A stretch of 64,000 nucleotides of DNA, taken from contig NZ_JHZK01000016.1 of NCBI RefSeq assembly GCF_000688515.1, positions 21,384 through 85,383 of the forward strand. Reading direction: 5' to 3'. A program made the position numbers and the translations under genes. The notes under the pieces were generated by a model, which was not told where the DNA came from, made no database searches, and saw only the letters and a list, made by a program, of their open reading frames with translations. The stretch's first letter is position 1, and the number at the start of each line of letters is the position of its first letter. This stretch comes from Afifella pfennigii DSM 17143. GTDB lineage: Bacteria > Pseudomonadota > Alphaproteobacteria > Rhizobiales > Afifellaceae. Positions 17,758 to 27,353 of the stretch are shown piece by piece.

Positions 17758-19086
17758 TCAAGCCTCGCCCGGCAACGGATAGGCGGGCGGCGGCTCGGTG
17801 AGCGCGATGCCGGCGCGAACGACCTTGCGGGCAAGGTCGGGGCGGCTCAGCACCTCGTTGACGGTGCTCGCCTGGAAAAGGATGAGATCGGCGGCTCTTG
17901 CCTCACCGATCAAGCCATGGCCGGCGAAGCCGCAGATCGACGCCGGCACGGGGCCGATCATCGCCAGCGAAGCATCCTCCTCAGGGTAAAGGTGAAGGGC
18001 CGGCACGGCATGGCGGAAGGTGTCGAGAATGTCGCCGTCGCCATAGGGGTAGAAGGCGTCGCGGCAATTGTCGCCGGCAATGGCGATGGGAAGACCGGCG
18101 GCTTCGATCTCGTGGAGAAGGGTGACGCCGCGCCAGCGCGGCGTGCGGCCGGGAAGGCGCTCCTGGAGCATCAGATTGGCGGTCGGCAGGGTGACGAAGC
18201 GCAGCCCCGCCCGGCGCGCGAGTTCAAGAACGCTCTTCACCACCGCCTCCTCCTGCAGCGCCAGGCTGGAGCAATGGCCGCAGACGACGCGCCCGACATG
18301 GCCCGCCTCGATCGCCGCCTTGGCCACCAGCTCAAGGGCGCGGGCGCGCGGATCGGCCGTCTCGTCGACATGCAGATCGACATCAAGATCGTGCCGGCGC
18401 GCCAGCCGCATCAGCGCGGCGAGCGCCTTGCGCAGGCGGGCAAGCTCGTCCGGCGATCCCTCTACGGGAAATTCGGCGACGCCGCCAAGGCAGCCGCCGA
18501 GATCGGCGACACGCTCGGCAAGCTCCTCGCCTTCGGGCGTGGCGTAGGTCTCCACCGGCAGAAGAGCGACGCCCTGAAGCTCCACGCGACCCGCCCAGCG
18601 TGCGCGCATGTCGGCGAAGAGCGCCCAGTTCGCCTCGGCGATCTCGGCACGTGAATCGACATGGGTGCGGATGGCCGAGACGCCCCGCGCATGGGCGGCG
18701 CGGAGCGCAAAATCCATGCGCGCGGCGGTATCCTCGGGCGTGAAGAGGCCGCGCAGCCGCGCCATGGCGGCGCGCGCGCCCGCAAAAGTTCCGTCCGGAT
18801 TGGGCGCCAGGGAGAGGCTGTGGGCGCGGTCGAGATGGGTGTGCATGTCGACGAGCGTCGGCCAGACCTGCCGGCCGGCGCAGTCAACGACCGCCAACCC
18901 GGCCTCGTCCGGCGCCTGCCCGGCCGGAAGCAGGCGCGCCACGCGCCCGTCCTCGATGAAGATATCGGCAAGGAGGCAGGCGCCGTCATCGGCGCCCAAG
19001 GCGCGCTCCAGGAAAAGGCGCGGGATGCGCGCCCGGCGAAGGACGAGGGAGCCCTTCTCGGGCCAGGGACCGGCAAAAGCGCTCAC
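17758..19086 (-). CDS. Cytosine deaminase-like amidohydrolase (CodA family)
   Basis: A 442-residue metal-dependent amidohydrolase like CodA, which hydrolyses amino groups or rings of pyrimidines and related cyclic compounds. Ligands seen are H82/H84 (DMHTHLD), H239 with E242 (DLHVDET), H271 (CGHCSS) and D339 (AGDNCRDAFYPYGDGD). I chose the GTG at 19086 because GGAG lies five bases upstream; an ATG at 19137, directly after the previous stop, is possible. It ends the ten-gene minus-strand operon. The real substrate may be creatinine, an isoguanine-like compound or another ring rather than cytosine. Confidence 0.85.
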   Translation of the reverse strand: MSAFAGPWPEKGSLVLRRARIPRLFLERALGADDGACLLADIFIEDGRVARLLPAGQAPDEAGLAVVDCAGRQVWPTLVDMHTHLDRAHSLSLAPNPDGTFAGARAAMARLRGLFTPEDTAARMDFALRAAHARGVSAIRTHVDSRAEIAEANWALFADMRARWAGRVELQGVALLPVETYATPEGEELAERVADLGGCLGGVAEFPVEGSPDELARLRKALAALMRLARRHDLDVDLHVDETADPRARALELVAKAAIEAGHVGRVVCGHCSSLALQEEAVVKSVLELARRAGLRFVTLPTANLMLQERLPGRTPRWRGVTLLHEIEAAGLPIAIAGDNCRDAFYPYGDGDILDTFRHAVPALHLYPEEDASLAMIGPVPASICGFAGHGLIGEARAADLILFQASTVNEVLSRPDLARKVVRAGIALTEPPPAYPLPGEA

Positions 19087-19138
19087 GTCGGCTCCGCTCC
19101 TCTCAGGGACTGCCCTTTTCTCTGGGCCCGCCCTCATC

Positions 19139-20128
19139 TCAGGCGCTGGCGCCGACCTCGTAGAGCTCCACCTTGGTGCCGTCCGGGTCGGCGATATAGA
19201 CGGTAAGGCCGTAGGGCCCGTCATGCAGGTCCTGGAAGAAATCGACGCCCTCCGCCTTCAGCCGCTCGCGCAGGCCGCGCACGTCGTTGACCTCAAAGGC
19301 GATATGATCGACCTGGCGGTGACCGGCCTCGCGCCCGTCGACGAGGGCGATGCCCTGATGGAAGGCGGTGAAGGCGCGTCCGTCGGCCAGCGGCTTGGCC
19401 GGGCGGATATCGAAGCCGAGCTTGTCGACGTAAAAGCGCACCGAGCGCTCCATGTCCTCCACCAGCAGGAGCATATGGCCGTATCGGAGCGTGCGCGGCC
19501 GGCTCTTCTCCTCCAGCCAGGCGAGCGCCTCGGCGGAATCGGCGAGGGTGCCGAAATACTGCGTCCACACCCGCTGCGCCGTCGCCTCCCAATCGGCGTT
19601 GACGCCGGAGATGCAGTCGGAGAGGGCCACGACGTCGAAATCGCGCAGATAGGCCTCGCGGATGGAGGTCTCCACGCAGGCATTCGTCGTCGCGCCGGTG
19701 ACGAAGAGGGTGCGGGTGCCGAGCATCTTCAGAAGCATCTCAAGGCGCGTCTCGTGAAAGGCGCCGAAGCGGTGCTTGGTGACGACCCAGGTCGGGTTCT
19801 TCTCCGCGAAGGGTTTCAATTCGTCGACGATCTCCGCGTCCCAGCTTCCCTCGATGGCGGAGATGCGCTTGCGCTTCTGGGTATGGGAGGCGAGCTTCTT
19901 CTTCGCCCGGCTGGCATCGACCTCAAGATGCACCTGTTTGGTCCAGATGACCGGAAGCCCGGCCTCCTGGAAGCGCGGGATAAGCGTCTTCAGCGGCGGC
20001 ACGATGGAGGCGAGCCGGTCGGTGTCGACGCCGGAGACGCCGAGCGTGCCCTGCTCGTGGATGAAGGCGTTCTGCAGGTCGATGACGAGAAGCGCGGCGC
20101 TGCGCGGGTCGATGGGGTCAAGCGACAT
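19139..20128 (-). CDS. Isochorismatase-like cysteine hydrolase fused to a VOC/glyoxalase domain
   Basis: A 329-residue two-domain protein. Residues about 8-208 are an isochorismatase-family hydrolase with the triad D17 (VIDLQNAF), K118 (TKHRFGAF) and C151 (TTNACVET), as in N-carbamoyl or amide hydrolases. Residues about 213-326 are a VOC fold with likely metal ligands H218, H275 and E321 (KVELYEV). The frame is continuous and both sets of catalytic residues are intact, so this looks like a true fusion, not a sequencing artefact. It may cleave an amide or carbamoyl group and then act on the product. The position in the catabolic operon fits. Confidence 0.85.
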   Translation of the reverse strand: MSLDPIDPRSAALLVIDLQNAFIHEQGTLGVSGVDTDRLASIVPPLKTLIPRFQEAGLPVIWTKQVHLEVDASRAKKKLASHTQKRKRISAIEGSWDAEIVDELKPFAEKNPTWVVTKHRFGAFHETRLEMLLKMLGTRTLFVTGATTNACVETSIREAYLRDFDVVALSDCISGVNADWEATAQRVWTQYFGTLADSAEALAWLEEKSRPRTLRYGHMLLLVEDMERSVRFYVDKLGFDIRPAKPLADGRAFTAFHQGIALVDGREAGHRQVDHIAFEVNDVRGLRERLKAEGVDFFQDLHDGPYGLTVYIADPDGTKVELYEVGASA

Positions 20129-20134
20129 ATCGGT

Positions 20135-20326
20135 TCAGTCTTTCTGGTCGGAGCCGAGCACGCCGGCGCGCCCCCAGCTATCCTTGGGCACGTCGTGGAT
20201 GACGACGTGGAGATGGTCGGGCTTGCAGTCGCAATGGGTGACCATGGCGTCGGTGATGGCGCGCACCAGGTTGCGCTTCTGGTCGGTGGTGCGGCCTTCC
20301 CACATCTCGACGACGACGAACGGCAT
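20135..20326 (-). CDS. 4-Oxalocrotonate tautomerase-family protein
   Basis: A 63-residue protein starting MPFVVVEMWEGRTTDQKRN, so Pro-1 would be exposed after Met removal and act as the catalytic base. The pattern EGRTTDQKRNLVRAITDAM followed by VVIHDVPKDSWG is typical of the small tautomerase family. It overlaps the upstream gene by one base and lies six bases before the fusion gene. Likely role: keto-enol or hydratase step on an intermediate of the operon's pathway; exact reaction unknown. Confidence 0.86.
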   Translation of the reverse strand: MPFVVVEMWEGRTTDQKRNLVRAITDAMVTHCDCKPDHLHVVIHDVPKDSWGRAGVLGSDQKD

Positions 20327-20976
20327 TACTCTGTCCTCCCTCTTGGCCCGGCCCAGCGCGCGGCGCTGGGCGCAAAGCCGGTGACGAAATCGTTGCCCGC
20401 TTTGTCCTCGCCGCTGACGAGCCAGAGCGGGCGGGCGGTGTAGTCGATAAGAAGCTGCTCCTGCATGCCGAGGCGGTTGGGCGCGAAGCCCGGCTCGCGG
20501 CGAAAGCGCGAGGTCGCGGCCATGTAGCGGATGACGTAGAGAGGGCCGGCGGCGCCGGCGAGCTTCGCCTTCGCGGCCTCATCCACGGGCACCGCGAAGA
20601 CATGCGGCGGCGCGCCGGGCTCGCCCAGGCGCAGCACCGCCACCGCGCCTTGCAGCGGGTCGGCGGGCCAATAGCGTCCCTCGCGACCTTCGGCGAGGAA
20701 GGCGCGGTAATCCTCCGCGCCGCGGTAGACCTGGCTGTCCCAGAGGATGACATCAGGCCCGATCACGGCGACGACGCGCTCCACCAGCGCCTCCGCCTCG
20801 CAGAGCTCCAGAAGATGCCAGGCATCGAGGAGGTCGGTGGCGAAGCCCCAGGGGTTATGGACGCCGCAAAGACGCTCCGCCCGCAGGCCCGGATGGCTGG
20901 CGAACATCTTCCTCACCATGCGTCCCGCCTCGCGGGCGAGCATGTCGAAGGAGGGTTTGGGCGCCTTCATCAGCAT
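20326..20976 (-). CDS. PhyH-like protein without the usual iron-binding motif
   Basis: A 216-residue protein of unsure family. Residues 73-82 (GPDVILWDSQ) and 102-108 (RYWPADPLQG) resemble the core of phytanoyl-CoA dioxygenase-like proteins. The part where those enzymes carry WHQD is replaced here by YRAFLAEGREG, so the Fe(II)-binding HxD pair seems missing. It may be a non-catalytic or re-purposed relative, or the resemblance may be accidental. The neighbours are the hydantoinase-like and tautomerase genes; the start is 23 bases after the previous stop. No signal peptide or membrane segment. Confidence 0.6.
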   Translation of the reverse strand: MLMKAPKPSFDMLAREAGRMVRKMFASHPGLRAERLCGVHNPWGFATDLLDAWHLLELCEAEALVERVVAVIGPDVILWDSQVYRGAEDYRAFLAEGREGRYWPADPLQGAVAVLRLGEPGAPPHVFAVPVDEAAKAKLAGAAGPLYVIRYMAATSRFRREPGFAPNRLGMQEQLLIDYTARPLWLVSGEDKAGNDFVTGFAPSAARWAGPRGRTE

Positions 20977-20998
20977 GGGTCGTCTTCGCGGGGGAGCT

Positions 20999-22342
20999 TC
21001 ATGCCGGCAGCGTGACGCAGCGGCCGCGGCCGTAATCCTCGCTGACGGCGCCGTTCTCGTAGACGATTTCGCCGCGCGCCACGGTCAGCACCGGCCAGCC
21101 CTTCAGCTTCCAGCCCTCGTAGATGCAGGTGCCCTTGCCCGTGTGCTCCACGGTGCGCTCCTCGTTAAGGTCGACGAGGACGAGGTCGGCGTCGGAGCCG
21201 GCCTGCATGGCGCCCTTTTTCGGCCACAGGCCGAAGCGGCGGGCCGGATGATAGGAATTGAGCTGAACCAGGCGCGACAGGGAGATGCCGCGCTGATGGA
21301 CGCCGAAATGCAGCATCAGCGGCAGCTCCCAGGGGAAGGAGACGACGCCCGGCAATTCGTTCCACAGATCCTCGCCCTTCTTGGGGAAGAAGGGCACATG
21401 GTCGGTGCCGAGGCTATAGACGGTGCCGTTCTTGATGCCGCGCCACAGCCCCTCCAATTCGCTGCGATCGCGCAAGGGCGGGGAGATCTTGGCGCGCATG
21501 TCGAGATCCTCGTCGTAGCAGGTGCGCGTCAGGTAATGCGGGCAGGTCTCCACGGTGACGTCCATGCCGTGCGAGCGCGCCTCGGCGGCCAGCACCGGGC
21601 CCATGCCGACGGAGGTGTGGACCAGATGCAGCGGGCAGCCGGTCTTCTCGGCGAGGAAGATCATCCGGCGGATGGTCTCCACCTCGCAGAAGGCGGGGCG
21701 CGATTCGGTGTAGGCGCCGAGATCCTGGCGGCCGGTGCGCTTCATCTCGTTCTTGATCCAGCTGGCGATCTGGGTGTTCTCGCAATGCACGTTGATGACG
21801 CCGCCGGGGATGCCGGCGATGATGCGCATGGCGGCGTAGACCCAGCCGTCGGTCGCCGGGACGATGCCGATGGGATTGTCGGGCTCGTAGCCGAAATAGC
21901 ACTTGAAGGATTTGACGCCGGTCTTGGCCACGATCTCAGGGATCTCGGCGATGTGCTCCTCGCGCTGGATGCCGAAATGGAAGCCGAAATCGATGACGGC
22001 GTTCTCCTCGCCGAGGCCTTTGCGCTCGGCGTAGAAGGGCAGGTAGGATTCCTTCAGGTTGCGGATGTAGAGAAGGACGGTGGTGACGCCGCCGGAGGCG
22101 GCCGCGGCGGTCTCCGTCTGCATATCCTCCGGATAGGGGTACTTCACGCCCAGATGGCAGTGCGGGTCGATGATGCCGGGCATCAGAACGCGGCCCTCAG
22201 CGTCGATCTCGCGCGTCGCCTCAGGCAGGGCCTCGTCGCTGCCGATGGTGACGATGACGCCGCCACGTACGGCAACGCCGCCATGGAACTCGCCGTCATG
22301 GTCGACGACGCGGGCGTTGCGGATAACCAGATCTGCCTTCAA
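20999..22342 (-). CDS. Hydantoinase/dihydroorotase-like cyclic amidohydrolase
   Basis: A 447-residue amidohydrolase of the dihydropyrimidinase/hydantoinase/allantoinase group, which opens cyclic amides. Metal-site residues are H61 and H63 (DPHCHLG), K147 as probable carboxylated Lys (SFKCYFG), H186 (VHCEN), H242 (LVHTS) and D314 (GTDHVPF); DMRAKISPPLRD is the substrate loop typical of the group. The start overlaps the DpaA-like gene stop as ATGA. Probable role: ring opening of the imported substrate or an intermediate; which ring cannot be told. Confidence 0.88.
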   Translation of the reverse strand: MKADLVIRNARVVDHDGEFHGGVAVRGGVIVTIGSDEALPEATREIDAEGRVLMPGIIDPHCHLGVKYPYPEDMQTETAAAASGGVTTVLLYIRNLKESYLPFYAERKGLGEENAVIDFGFHFGIQREEHIAEIPEIVAKTGVKSFKCYFGYEPDNPIGIVPATDGWVYAAMRIIAGIPGGVINVHCENTQIASWIKNEMKRTGRQDLGAYTESRPAFCEVETIRRMIFLAEKTGCPLHLVHTSVGMGPVLAAEARSHGMDVTVETCPHYLTRTCYDEDLDMRAKISPPLRDRSELEGLWRGIKNGTVYSLGTDHVPFFPKKGEDLWNELPGVVSFPWELPLMLHFGVHQRGISLSRLVQLNSYHPARRFGLWPKKGAMQAGSDADLVLVDLNEERTVEHTGKGTCIYEGWKLKGWPVLTVARGEIVYENGAVSEDYGRGRCVTLPA

Positions 22343-23229
22343 CTTCTCTCTCCGAAAGCCGCTTCAATCCGTTCGGCAATGCCGCCCCACTGGCTGCGCC
22401 CGACCGTCACCGGGGCGCGGCTGCCGAGGCCGCGCGCCCAGACGAATTTATGGCCGAGCTCGGCGGCCGCCTCGCGGTCGATGCCGCCGGGAGGGGCGGC
22501 GAGATCGACGAGAAGGGCGCCCTTTTGCATGCGCTGAAGCACGTCGCGGGTGACAATCTGCGCCGGGACGCTGGAAATCAGCATGTCCATCGCGCCGGCC
22601 ACCTCGGCGAGGCCGGCAAGCTCGTGCGGCTCGGCGCCGGCGGCATAGGCGGCGGCGCGCTGCACGGGATTGCGGGCGGCGACATGCACATGCGCGCCGA
22701 GCGCAATCAAAGCGCGCGTCACCAGGGTACCGATCACCCCCTGGCCGACGCAGCAGATGCGCGCCTTGTGGATGGTGATGTCGGTATTCTCGATGATGAC
22801 CTTGAGCATGCCCTCCACGATGGCCGGGCCGCGCAGAAGCATCAGCGCGTCGTCCCATTCGTATTCGTGGATGGAAATGCCGAGCGCCTCGCAATGGCCC
22901 TTCAGATTGGCGTCGGCCCAGCCGAGGATGATGTGGCCGGGCCTGCGCATCCTCGCCAGGCCCTCGCGGGTCGGGACGATGCGCTCCTCAAAGGCCGGCG
23001 CAAAGAGCGCCCCGTCCGGGGCGATGCCGGGGATGGGAAAGAGCGCCACATCGGCGCCGTCCACCGCCTCCTCAAACGAGGCGGCGCGCGCAACGCCCTC
23101 AATGCCGCCCTCAGGCCATTCGAAACCGTAGGCGCGCACCTCGGCCCCGGTCGCGGCGGCGCAGCGCGCAATCTCCTGCTCGCGCCTGTCGCCGGCGACG
23201 ACGGCGATCACCCGTTCCTTCCAGTTCAT
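22339..23229 (-). CDS. Dipicolinate synthase subunit A-like (DpaA) Rossmann protein
   Basis: A 296-residue NAD(P)-binding protein like the A subunit of dipicolinate synthase: an N-terminal domain with GADVALFPIPGIAPDG, then a Rossmann fold with VGQGVIGT at 161-168, and AALLVDLAAPPGGID-like sequence near the end. In sporeformers DpaA works with DpaB on dihydrodipicolinate. Here no DpaB flavoprotein is present, and an opine-dehydrogenase-like gene overlaps its start by four bases. I suggest oxidation or reduction of a cyclic imine or imino acid, by inference only. Confidence 0.78.
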   Translation of the reverse strand: MNWKERVIAVVAGDRREQEIARCAAATGAEVRAYGFEWPEGGIEGVARAASFEEAVDGADVALFPIPGIAPDGALFAPAFEERIVPTREGLARMRRPGHIILGWADANLKGHCEALGISIHEYEWDDALMLLRGPAIVEGMLKVIIENTDITIHKARICCVGQGVIGTLVTRALIALGAHVHVAARNPVQRAAAYAAGAEPHELAGLAEVAGAMDMLISSVPAQIVTRDVLQRMQKGALLVDLAAPPGGIDREAAAELGHKFVWARGLGSRAPVTVGRSQWGGIAERIEAAFGERS

Positions 23230-24311
23230 AATCCCCTCACGCGCTCCATCAGCTCCTCCCGGCTCAGTCCTTCAATCCCCATGGCGGCGGCGGTGCGCCC
23301 GCCCTCGCGGTAATTCGCGCCGACGGCCGCCTCGCCGAGATCAAAGAGCGCCCGCGCCATCGGCACCGCAACGCCGGCAATGCCGGCGAGCTCCAGAAAA
23401 GGCAGAAGGCCGTGGCCGAAATCCTCTCGGTAGTAGCGATGCTGAAGCGTGTCCGGCGCCTTGATCTTGCGGTTGGCCTCGCCCCCGGAGATGGCGGCGA
23501 CGACATCGCCCGGGTCGGCATCCGCCTCCACCGTGCCGATGCGGCGCATCTCCTCCACGATGCCGGGAAGCTCGTGACCGAAGGCGCGGGCAACGCCGCG
23601 GCGCTCCTCGTCGAGACGGGAAAGCACGCGGCCAACGCCCGGCGTCATCGCCTCGCCATAGAAGGTGAAGTCGCCGCCGGTCGCCTCCACCCAGGCCGCG
23701 GCGAGGACGGCGCCGGGGGGATGCAGGACGAGATTGGCGTTGCAAAGGCTGGAGGCGAGCACGTCGGCGACGGGGCTGGCGCCCGGAAAAAGGGCGCAGC
23801 CGGCCTCAAGGGCGCTCTCGCCGCCGGGCAGGCAGGCGGCGCGCACCGATTTCGCCCGGCCGGTCACCGTGACAACGTCCGGCGCGTATTTGCGGGCGAC
23901 ATAGGTGAGGGTGGAGAATTCGGCTATCGGCGGCAGATCGGCCCTGACGCCGCGCCAGGCGGAGGCGAATTCCAGGGCGCCACCGGTATGGCCGGGATTG
24001 AGGACGACCGGCGCTTCGGCGGGCCAGCCGGCCTTGGCCAGATGCGCGGCGACGGCGCCGTGCGAATGGGTGGGAAGCATGACGACGGCCACTTCGGCGC
24101 CGGCGATCGCCTCGCCCATATCGCTGGTGACCCGCGACGGCCTGGCGAGGCCCTCGCCGAGGACGCCCTCGTAACCGATGCCGCCGCGCTCCAGGATCGG
24201 CGCGATGGTTTCGGGCGAGCGGCTCCACAGGGCGAGGCTATGGCCGGCCGCCGTCAGCTCGGCGACGGCCGCGGCGCCGCCGGCGCCGCCTCCAATGACG
24301 GTGACTTTCAT
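23226..24311 (-). CDS. NAD/NADP octopine/nopaline dehydrogenase-like protein
   Basis: A 361-residue opine-dehydrogenase-family enzyme. The N-terminal dinucleotide-binding motif is VIGGGAGGAAA (G7-x-G9-x2-G12), and the C-terminal half has the family's helical domain with LCNANLVLHPPGAVL and FTFYGEAMTPGVGRVLSRLDEE. Such enzymes form or split N-carboxyalkyl amino acids. The ATG at 24311 is preceded by GGAG and avoids an upstream frame that would run into the ABC ATPase. It lies in a probable catabolic operon, so oxidation of an opine-like or imino compound is plausible. Confidence 0.86.
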   Translation of the reverse strand: MKVTVIGGGAGGAAAVAELTAAGHSLALWSRSPETIAPILERGGIGYEGVLGEGLARPSRVTSDMGEAIAGAEVAVVMLPTHSHGAVAAHLAKAGWPAEAPVVLNPGHTGGALEFASAWRGVRADLPPIAEFSTLTYVARKYAPDVVTVTGRAKSVRAACLPGGESALEAGCALFPGASPVADVLASSLCNANLVLHPPGAVLAAAWVEATGGDFTFYGEAMTPGVGRVLSRLDEERRGVARAFGHELPGIVEEMRRIGTVEADADPGDVVAAISGGEANRKIKAPDTLQHRYYREDFGHGLLPFLELAGIAGVAVPMARALFDLGEAAVGANYREGGRTAAAMGIEGLSREELMERVRGL

Positions 24312-24324
24312 CTTGGCTCCGCGC

Positions 24325-25193
<869 letters not shown>

Positions 25194-25197
<4 letters not shown>

Positions 25198-26027
25198 TTG
25201 GCGCTTTCCCGATGGAAGGTCACCTTCTTCTCCACGAAGGTGAGGATGAAGTAGAGCATGACGCCGAGGCCGGAGATCATCACCACCGTGGCGAAATTGA
25301 GCGTCGTATCGAACTGCGAATTGGCGAGAAGCTGCAGGTAGCCAAGCCCCTGTTCGGCGGCGACGTATTCGCCGATGACGGCGCCGATGACGGAAAGCGA
25401 GATCGCCACCTTGAAGCCGCCGAAGATGTTGGGCAGCGCCGCCGGCAGACGGATCTTGGTGAAGGTCTGCCATTCGCTGGCGCCCATGGAGCGGACCAGG
25501 TTGACGAGGCCCTTGTCCAGAGATTGCAGGCCGACCACCGTCGCCACCACGATGGGGAAGAAGGCGATGAGGAAGGCGAGCGTGATCTTCGGCGCCCAGC
25601 CATAGCCGAGATAAAGGACGAGGATCGGCGCCAGCGCCACCTTGGGGATGGTCTGCAGGGCGATGAGCAGCGGATAGACGGCCCGTTCCACCGGCCGCCA
25701 GTAGAAGATGGCGAGCGCCGTGGGCACGCCGATGACGGCGGCGGAGCCGAAGCCCGCCAGAACCTCAAACAGTGTCACATAGGCATTGGAGATCAAGAGC
25801 GGGAAGTCGGTAACGATGCGCGAGGCGATCGCCCAGGGCGTCGGCAGCACGAACTCCGAAATGCCGGAAAGGGGGACGGAGACCTGCCAGACAAGCAGGA
25901 TGAAGGCCGCGAGGATCAGCGCCGAGAAGCGCTCCAGGAGCGGTTCACCCCTCGGCTTCTTGACCTGTCGCTTTTTCTCGGTTCCAGGCGAGACCGCCAC
26001 GGTTGCTTCCTGACTCATCTGGCTCAC
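25194..26027 (-). CDS. ABC transporter permease, nitrate/sulfonate/NMT1 type
   Basis: A 277-residue inner-membrane protein with about six hydrophobic segments and the EAA-type loop MGASEWQTFTKIRLPAALPNIFGGFKVA that contacts the ATPase. It belongs to the SsuC/TauC/ThiX group. It lies 18 bases after the binding-protein gene and overlaps the ATPase start. Together the three genes make a complete importer. Confidence 0.93.
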
Positions 26028-26045
26028 CGCCTCCCCTCCTATCGG

Positions 26046-27044
26046 CTACTGCTGCAGAAGGCTGTTGCTGTAGAAGGCATCGACGGACTTGGCCTCGCCG
26101 AAACCCTCCTGCGATTCCAGGAGATCGAGGGCGGCCCTGATCTCGCTTTCCTCGATCCAGCCGACCGGCTTGGCATCGTAGCTGGGAACCGCATCGACGG
26201 TCGCCTTGACCTGCTTTTCGATGATGTCGAGATCGGGCCCGCCCGGCCAGGCTTCCTTCATCACCTCGGCGGCCTTCGCCGGATCGGCCTTGGCCTGTTT
26301 GACGGCCTCGCCGACGGCAGCAAGGAAGCTGGAAAGCACCTGCGGCCGCTCCTCAAGCAGCTTGTCGCTGGTGACGACGGCCATGCCGGGCGCGGCGAGG
26401 CCGTGCTTGCCGAGATCGAGGATCGGATAATCCTCGCCCGTCTGCTTCTCCAGGATCGGCAGATCGTTGGACAGATAGGCGCTGACGACATCGACCTGCC
26501 CTTGCAGGAATTGCGGCACGCGCGACTGCGAATCCATCATCACCGTGTTGATCTTGGAGCAGTCGACATCGTTGATGACGCAGAAAGGCTCCAGAAACGA
26601 GGTGCCCGTCTCGCCGACGGAGGTGGCGAGCGTCTTGCCTTCCAGATCCTTCGGCTCGGTAACCGGGTTGTCGGGATGGGAGATCATCACCACCGGCGTG
26701 CGCGGATGATAAAGCGCCACCAGCTTGACCGGCATGCCCTTCTGGATGGCAGAGATGGCGAACATGCCGGGCATGACGACGATATCCTCCTGGCCCTGCA
26801 GGAGCGCGCCGAGCGCGGCCTGCGAGCCGGCACCCTCGCCAAGCGTGACGTTCAGCCCCGCCTCCTCGAAGGCGCCGCTCGACTTGGCCAGGAAGAACGG
26901 CGCGTATTCGCCCTTGAGCTTCCAGCTGAAGCGGACATCGACATCCTCGGCCGCGAACGCGGAGCCCGCGCCGAAGGCCATGGCCGCGGCGAAGGCGGCA
27001 GCGAAGGTGCGCCTCCCAAATCCCACACTTTTCCCAGATAACAT
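26046..27044 (-). CDS. ABC transporter substrate-binding protein, NMT1/THI5-like
   Basis: A 332-residue periplasmic protein. The ATG at 27044 is chosen because AGGAGGG lies just upstream and a signal peptide (about 1-31, ending AFA) follows. The mature part begins with RFSWKLKGEYAPFFLAKSSGAFEEAGLNV, the classic NMT1/THI5 opening that places a short-chain heterocycle such as a pyrimidine-like ligand in the cleft. It is the first gene of the ten-gene minus-strand operon that also encodes the amidohydrolases. The operator at 27182-27198 lies upstream. Ligand identity is unknown. Confidence 0.9.
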   Translation of the reverse strand: MLSGKSVGFGRRTFAAAFAAAMAFGAGSAFAAEDVDVRFSWKLKGEYAPFFLAKSSGAFEEAGLNVTLGEGAGSQAALGALLQGQEDIVVMPGMFAISAIQKGMPVKLVALYHPRTPVVMISHPDNPVTEPKDLEGKTLATSVGETGTSFLEPFCVINDVDCSKINTVMMDSQSRVPQFLQGQVDVVSAYLSNDLPILEKQTGEDYPILDLGKHGLAAPGMAVVTSDKLLEERPQVLSSFLAAVGEAVKQAKADPAKAAEVMKEAWPGGPDLDIIEKQVKATVDAVPSYDAKPVGWIEESEIRAALDLLESQEGFGEAKSVDAFYSNSLLQQ

Positions 27045-27181
27045 CCAGCTTCCCTCCTGTGACTGGCTTCGGCCGCCGCAAGACGCGGGCGAAGCGGTGA
27101 TGGCGGCTCCGGCGCGTATCGGCAGGCCAGAGGCCACGCTGCGGCGTTGCACCCGGCGGGTGGTCCGCAATCTTTATTCTT

Positions 27182-27198
27182 GATCACAGAGTGTGATC
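27182..27198. promoter_or_regulatory. Operator A: inverted repeat GATCACA-N3-TGTGATC
   Basis: Perfect 7-base arms (27182-27188 and 27192-27198) with the 3-base spacer GAG. The same arms occur at 33653-33669 upstream of the second operon. Size and form fit a GntR/FCD repressor site, and the gene at 27354 encodes such a regulator. The site overlaps the expected -10 region of the minus-strand promoter whose -35 lies at 27210-27219, so binding should repress. Confidence 0.75.
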
Positions 27199-27209
27199 TC
27201 ACTATCGTG

Positions 27210-27219
27210 ATTGTCAAGC
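27210..27219 (-). promoter_or_regulatory. Probable -35 region of importer operon
   Basis: On the minus strand this reads GCTTGACAAT, containing a perfect TTGACA -35 box. The -10 falls inside operator A, though no strong TATAAT match is seen there. The identical ten bases recur at 33682-33691, at nearly the same distance from operator B, which argues that both are real promoters under one regulator. Confidence 0.65.
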
Positions 27220-27353
27220 TTTCTCGGCAGGGAACGGAAAGATAATTTCGTCACATCTGCCAGCCCGCAAAGCGGCCGCATGTTGACCGGGGCGGTTGTG
27301 CGGCGACATCATCGGCACGTCGGACGTGTATCCGGAGCAGATACAGCTAGAGT

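Larger units (their letters stand above)
27045..27353. other. Divergent intergenic region between importer operon and GntR gene
   Basis: About 310 bases without a gene. It holds the operator/promoter element at 27182-27219 facing the minus-strand importer operon. On the plus side it must contain the GntR gene promoter. I see no riboswitch-like fold; in particular, no thiamine-box pattern, which I checked because the binding protein is THI5-like. Confidence 0.7.

Noticed and set aside
25212..27041. Long plus-strand open frame over the importer genes
   Set aside because: Antisense shadow of the permease and binding-protein genes.
27045..27353. Thiamine (TPP) riboswitch upstream of the THI5-like binding protein
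   Set aside because: No CTGAGA-type core was seen in the leader on the minus strand.
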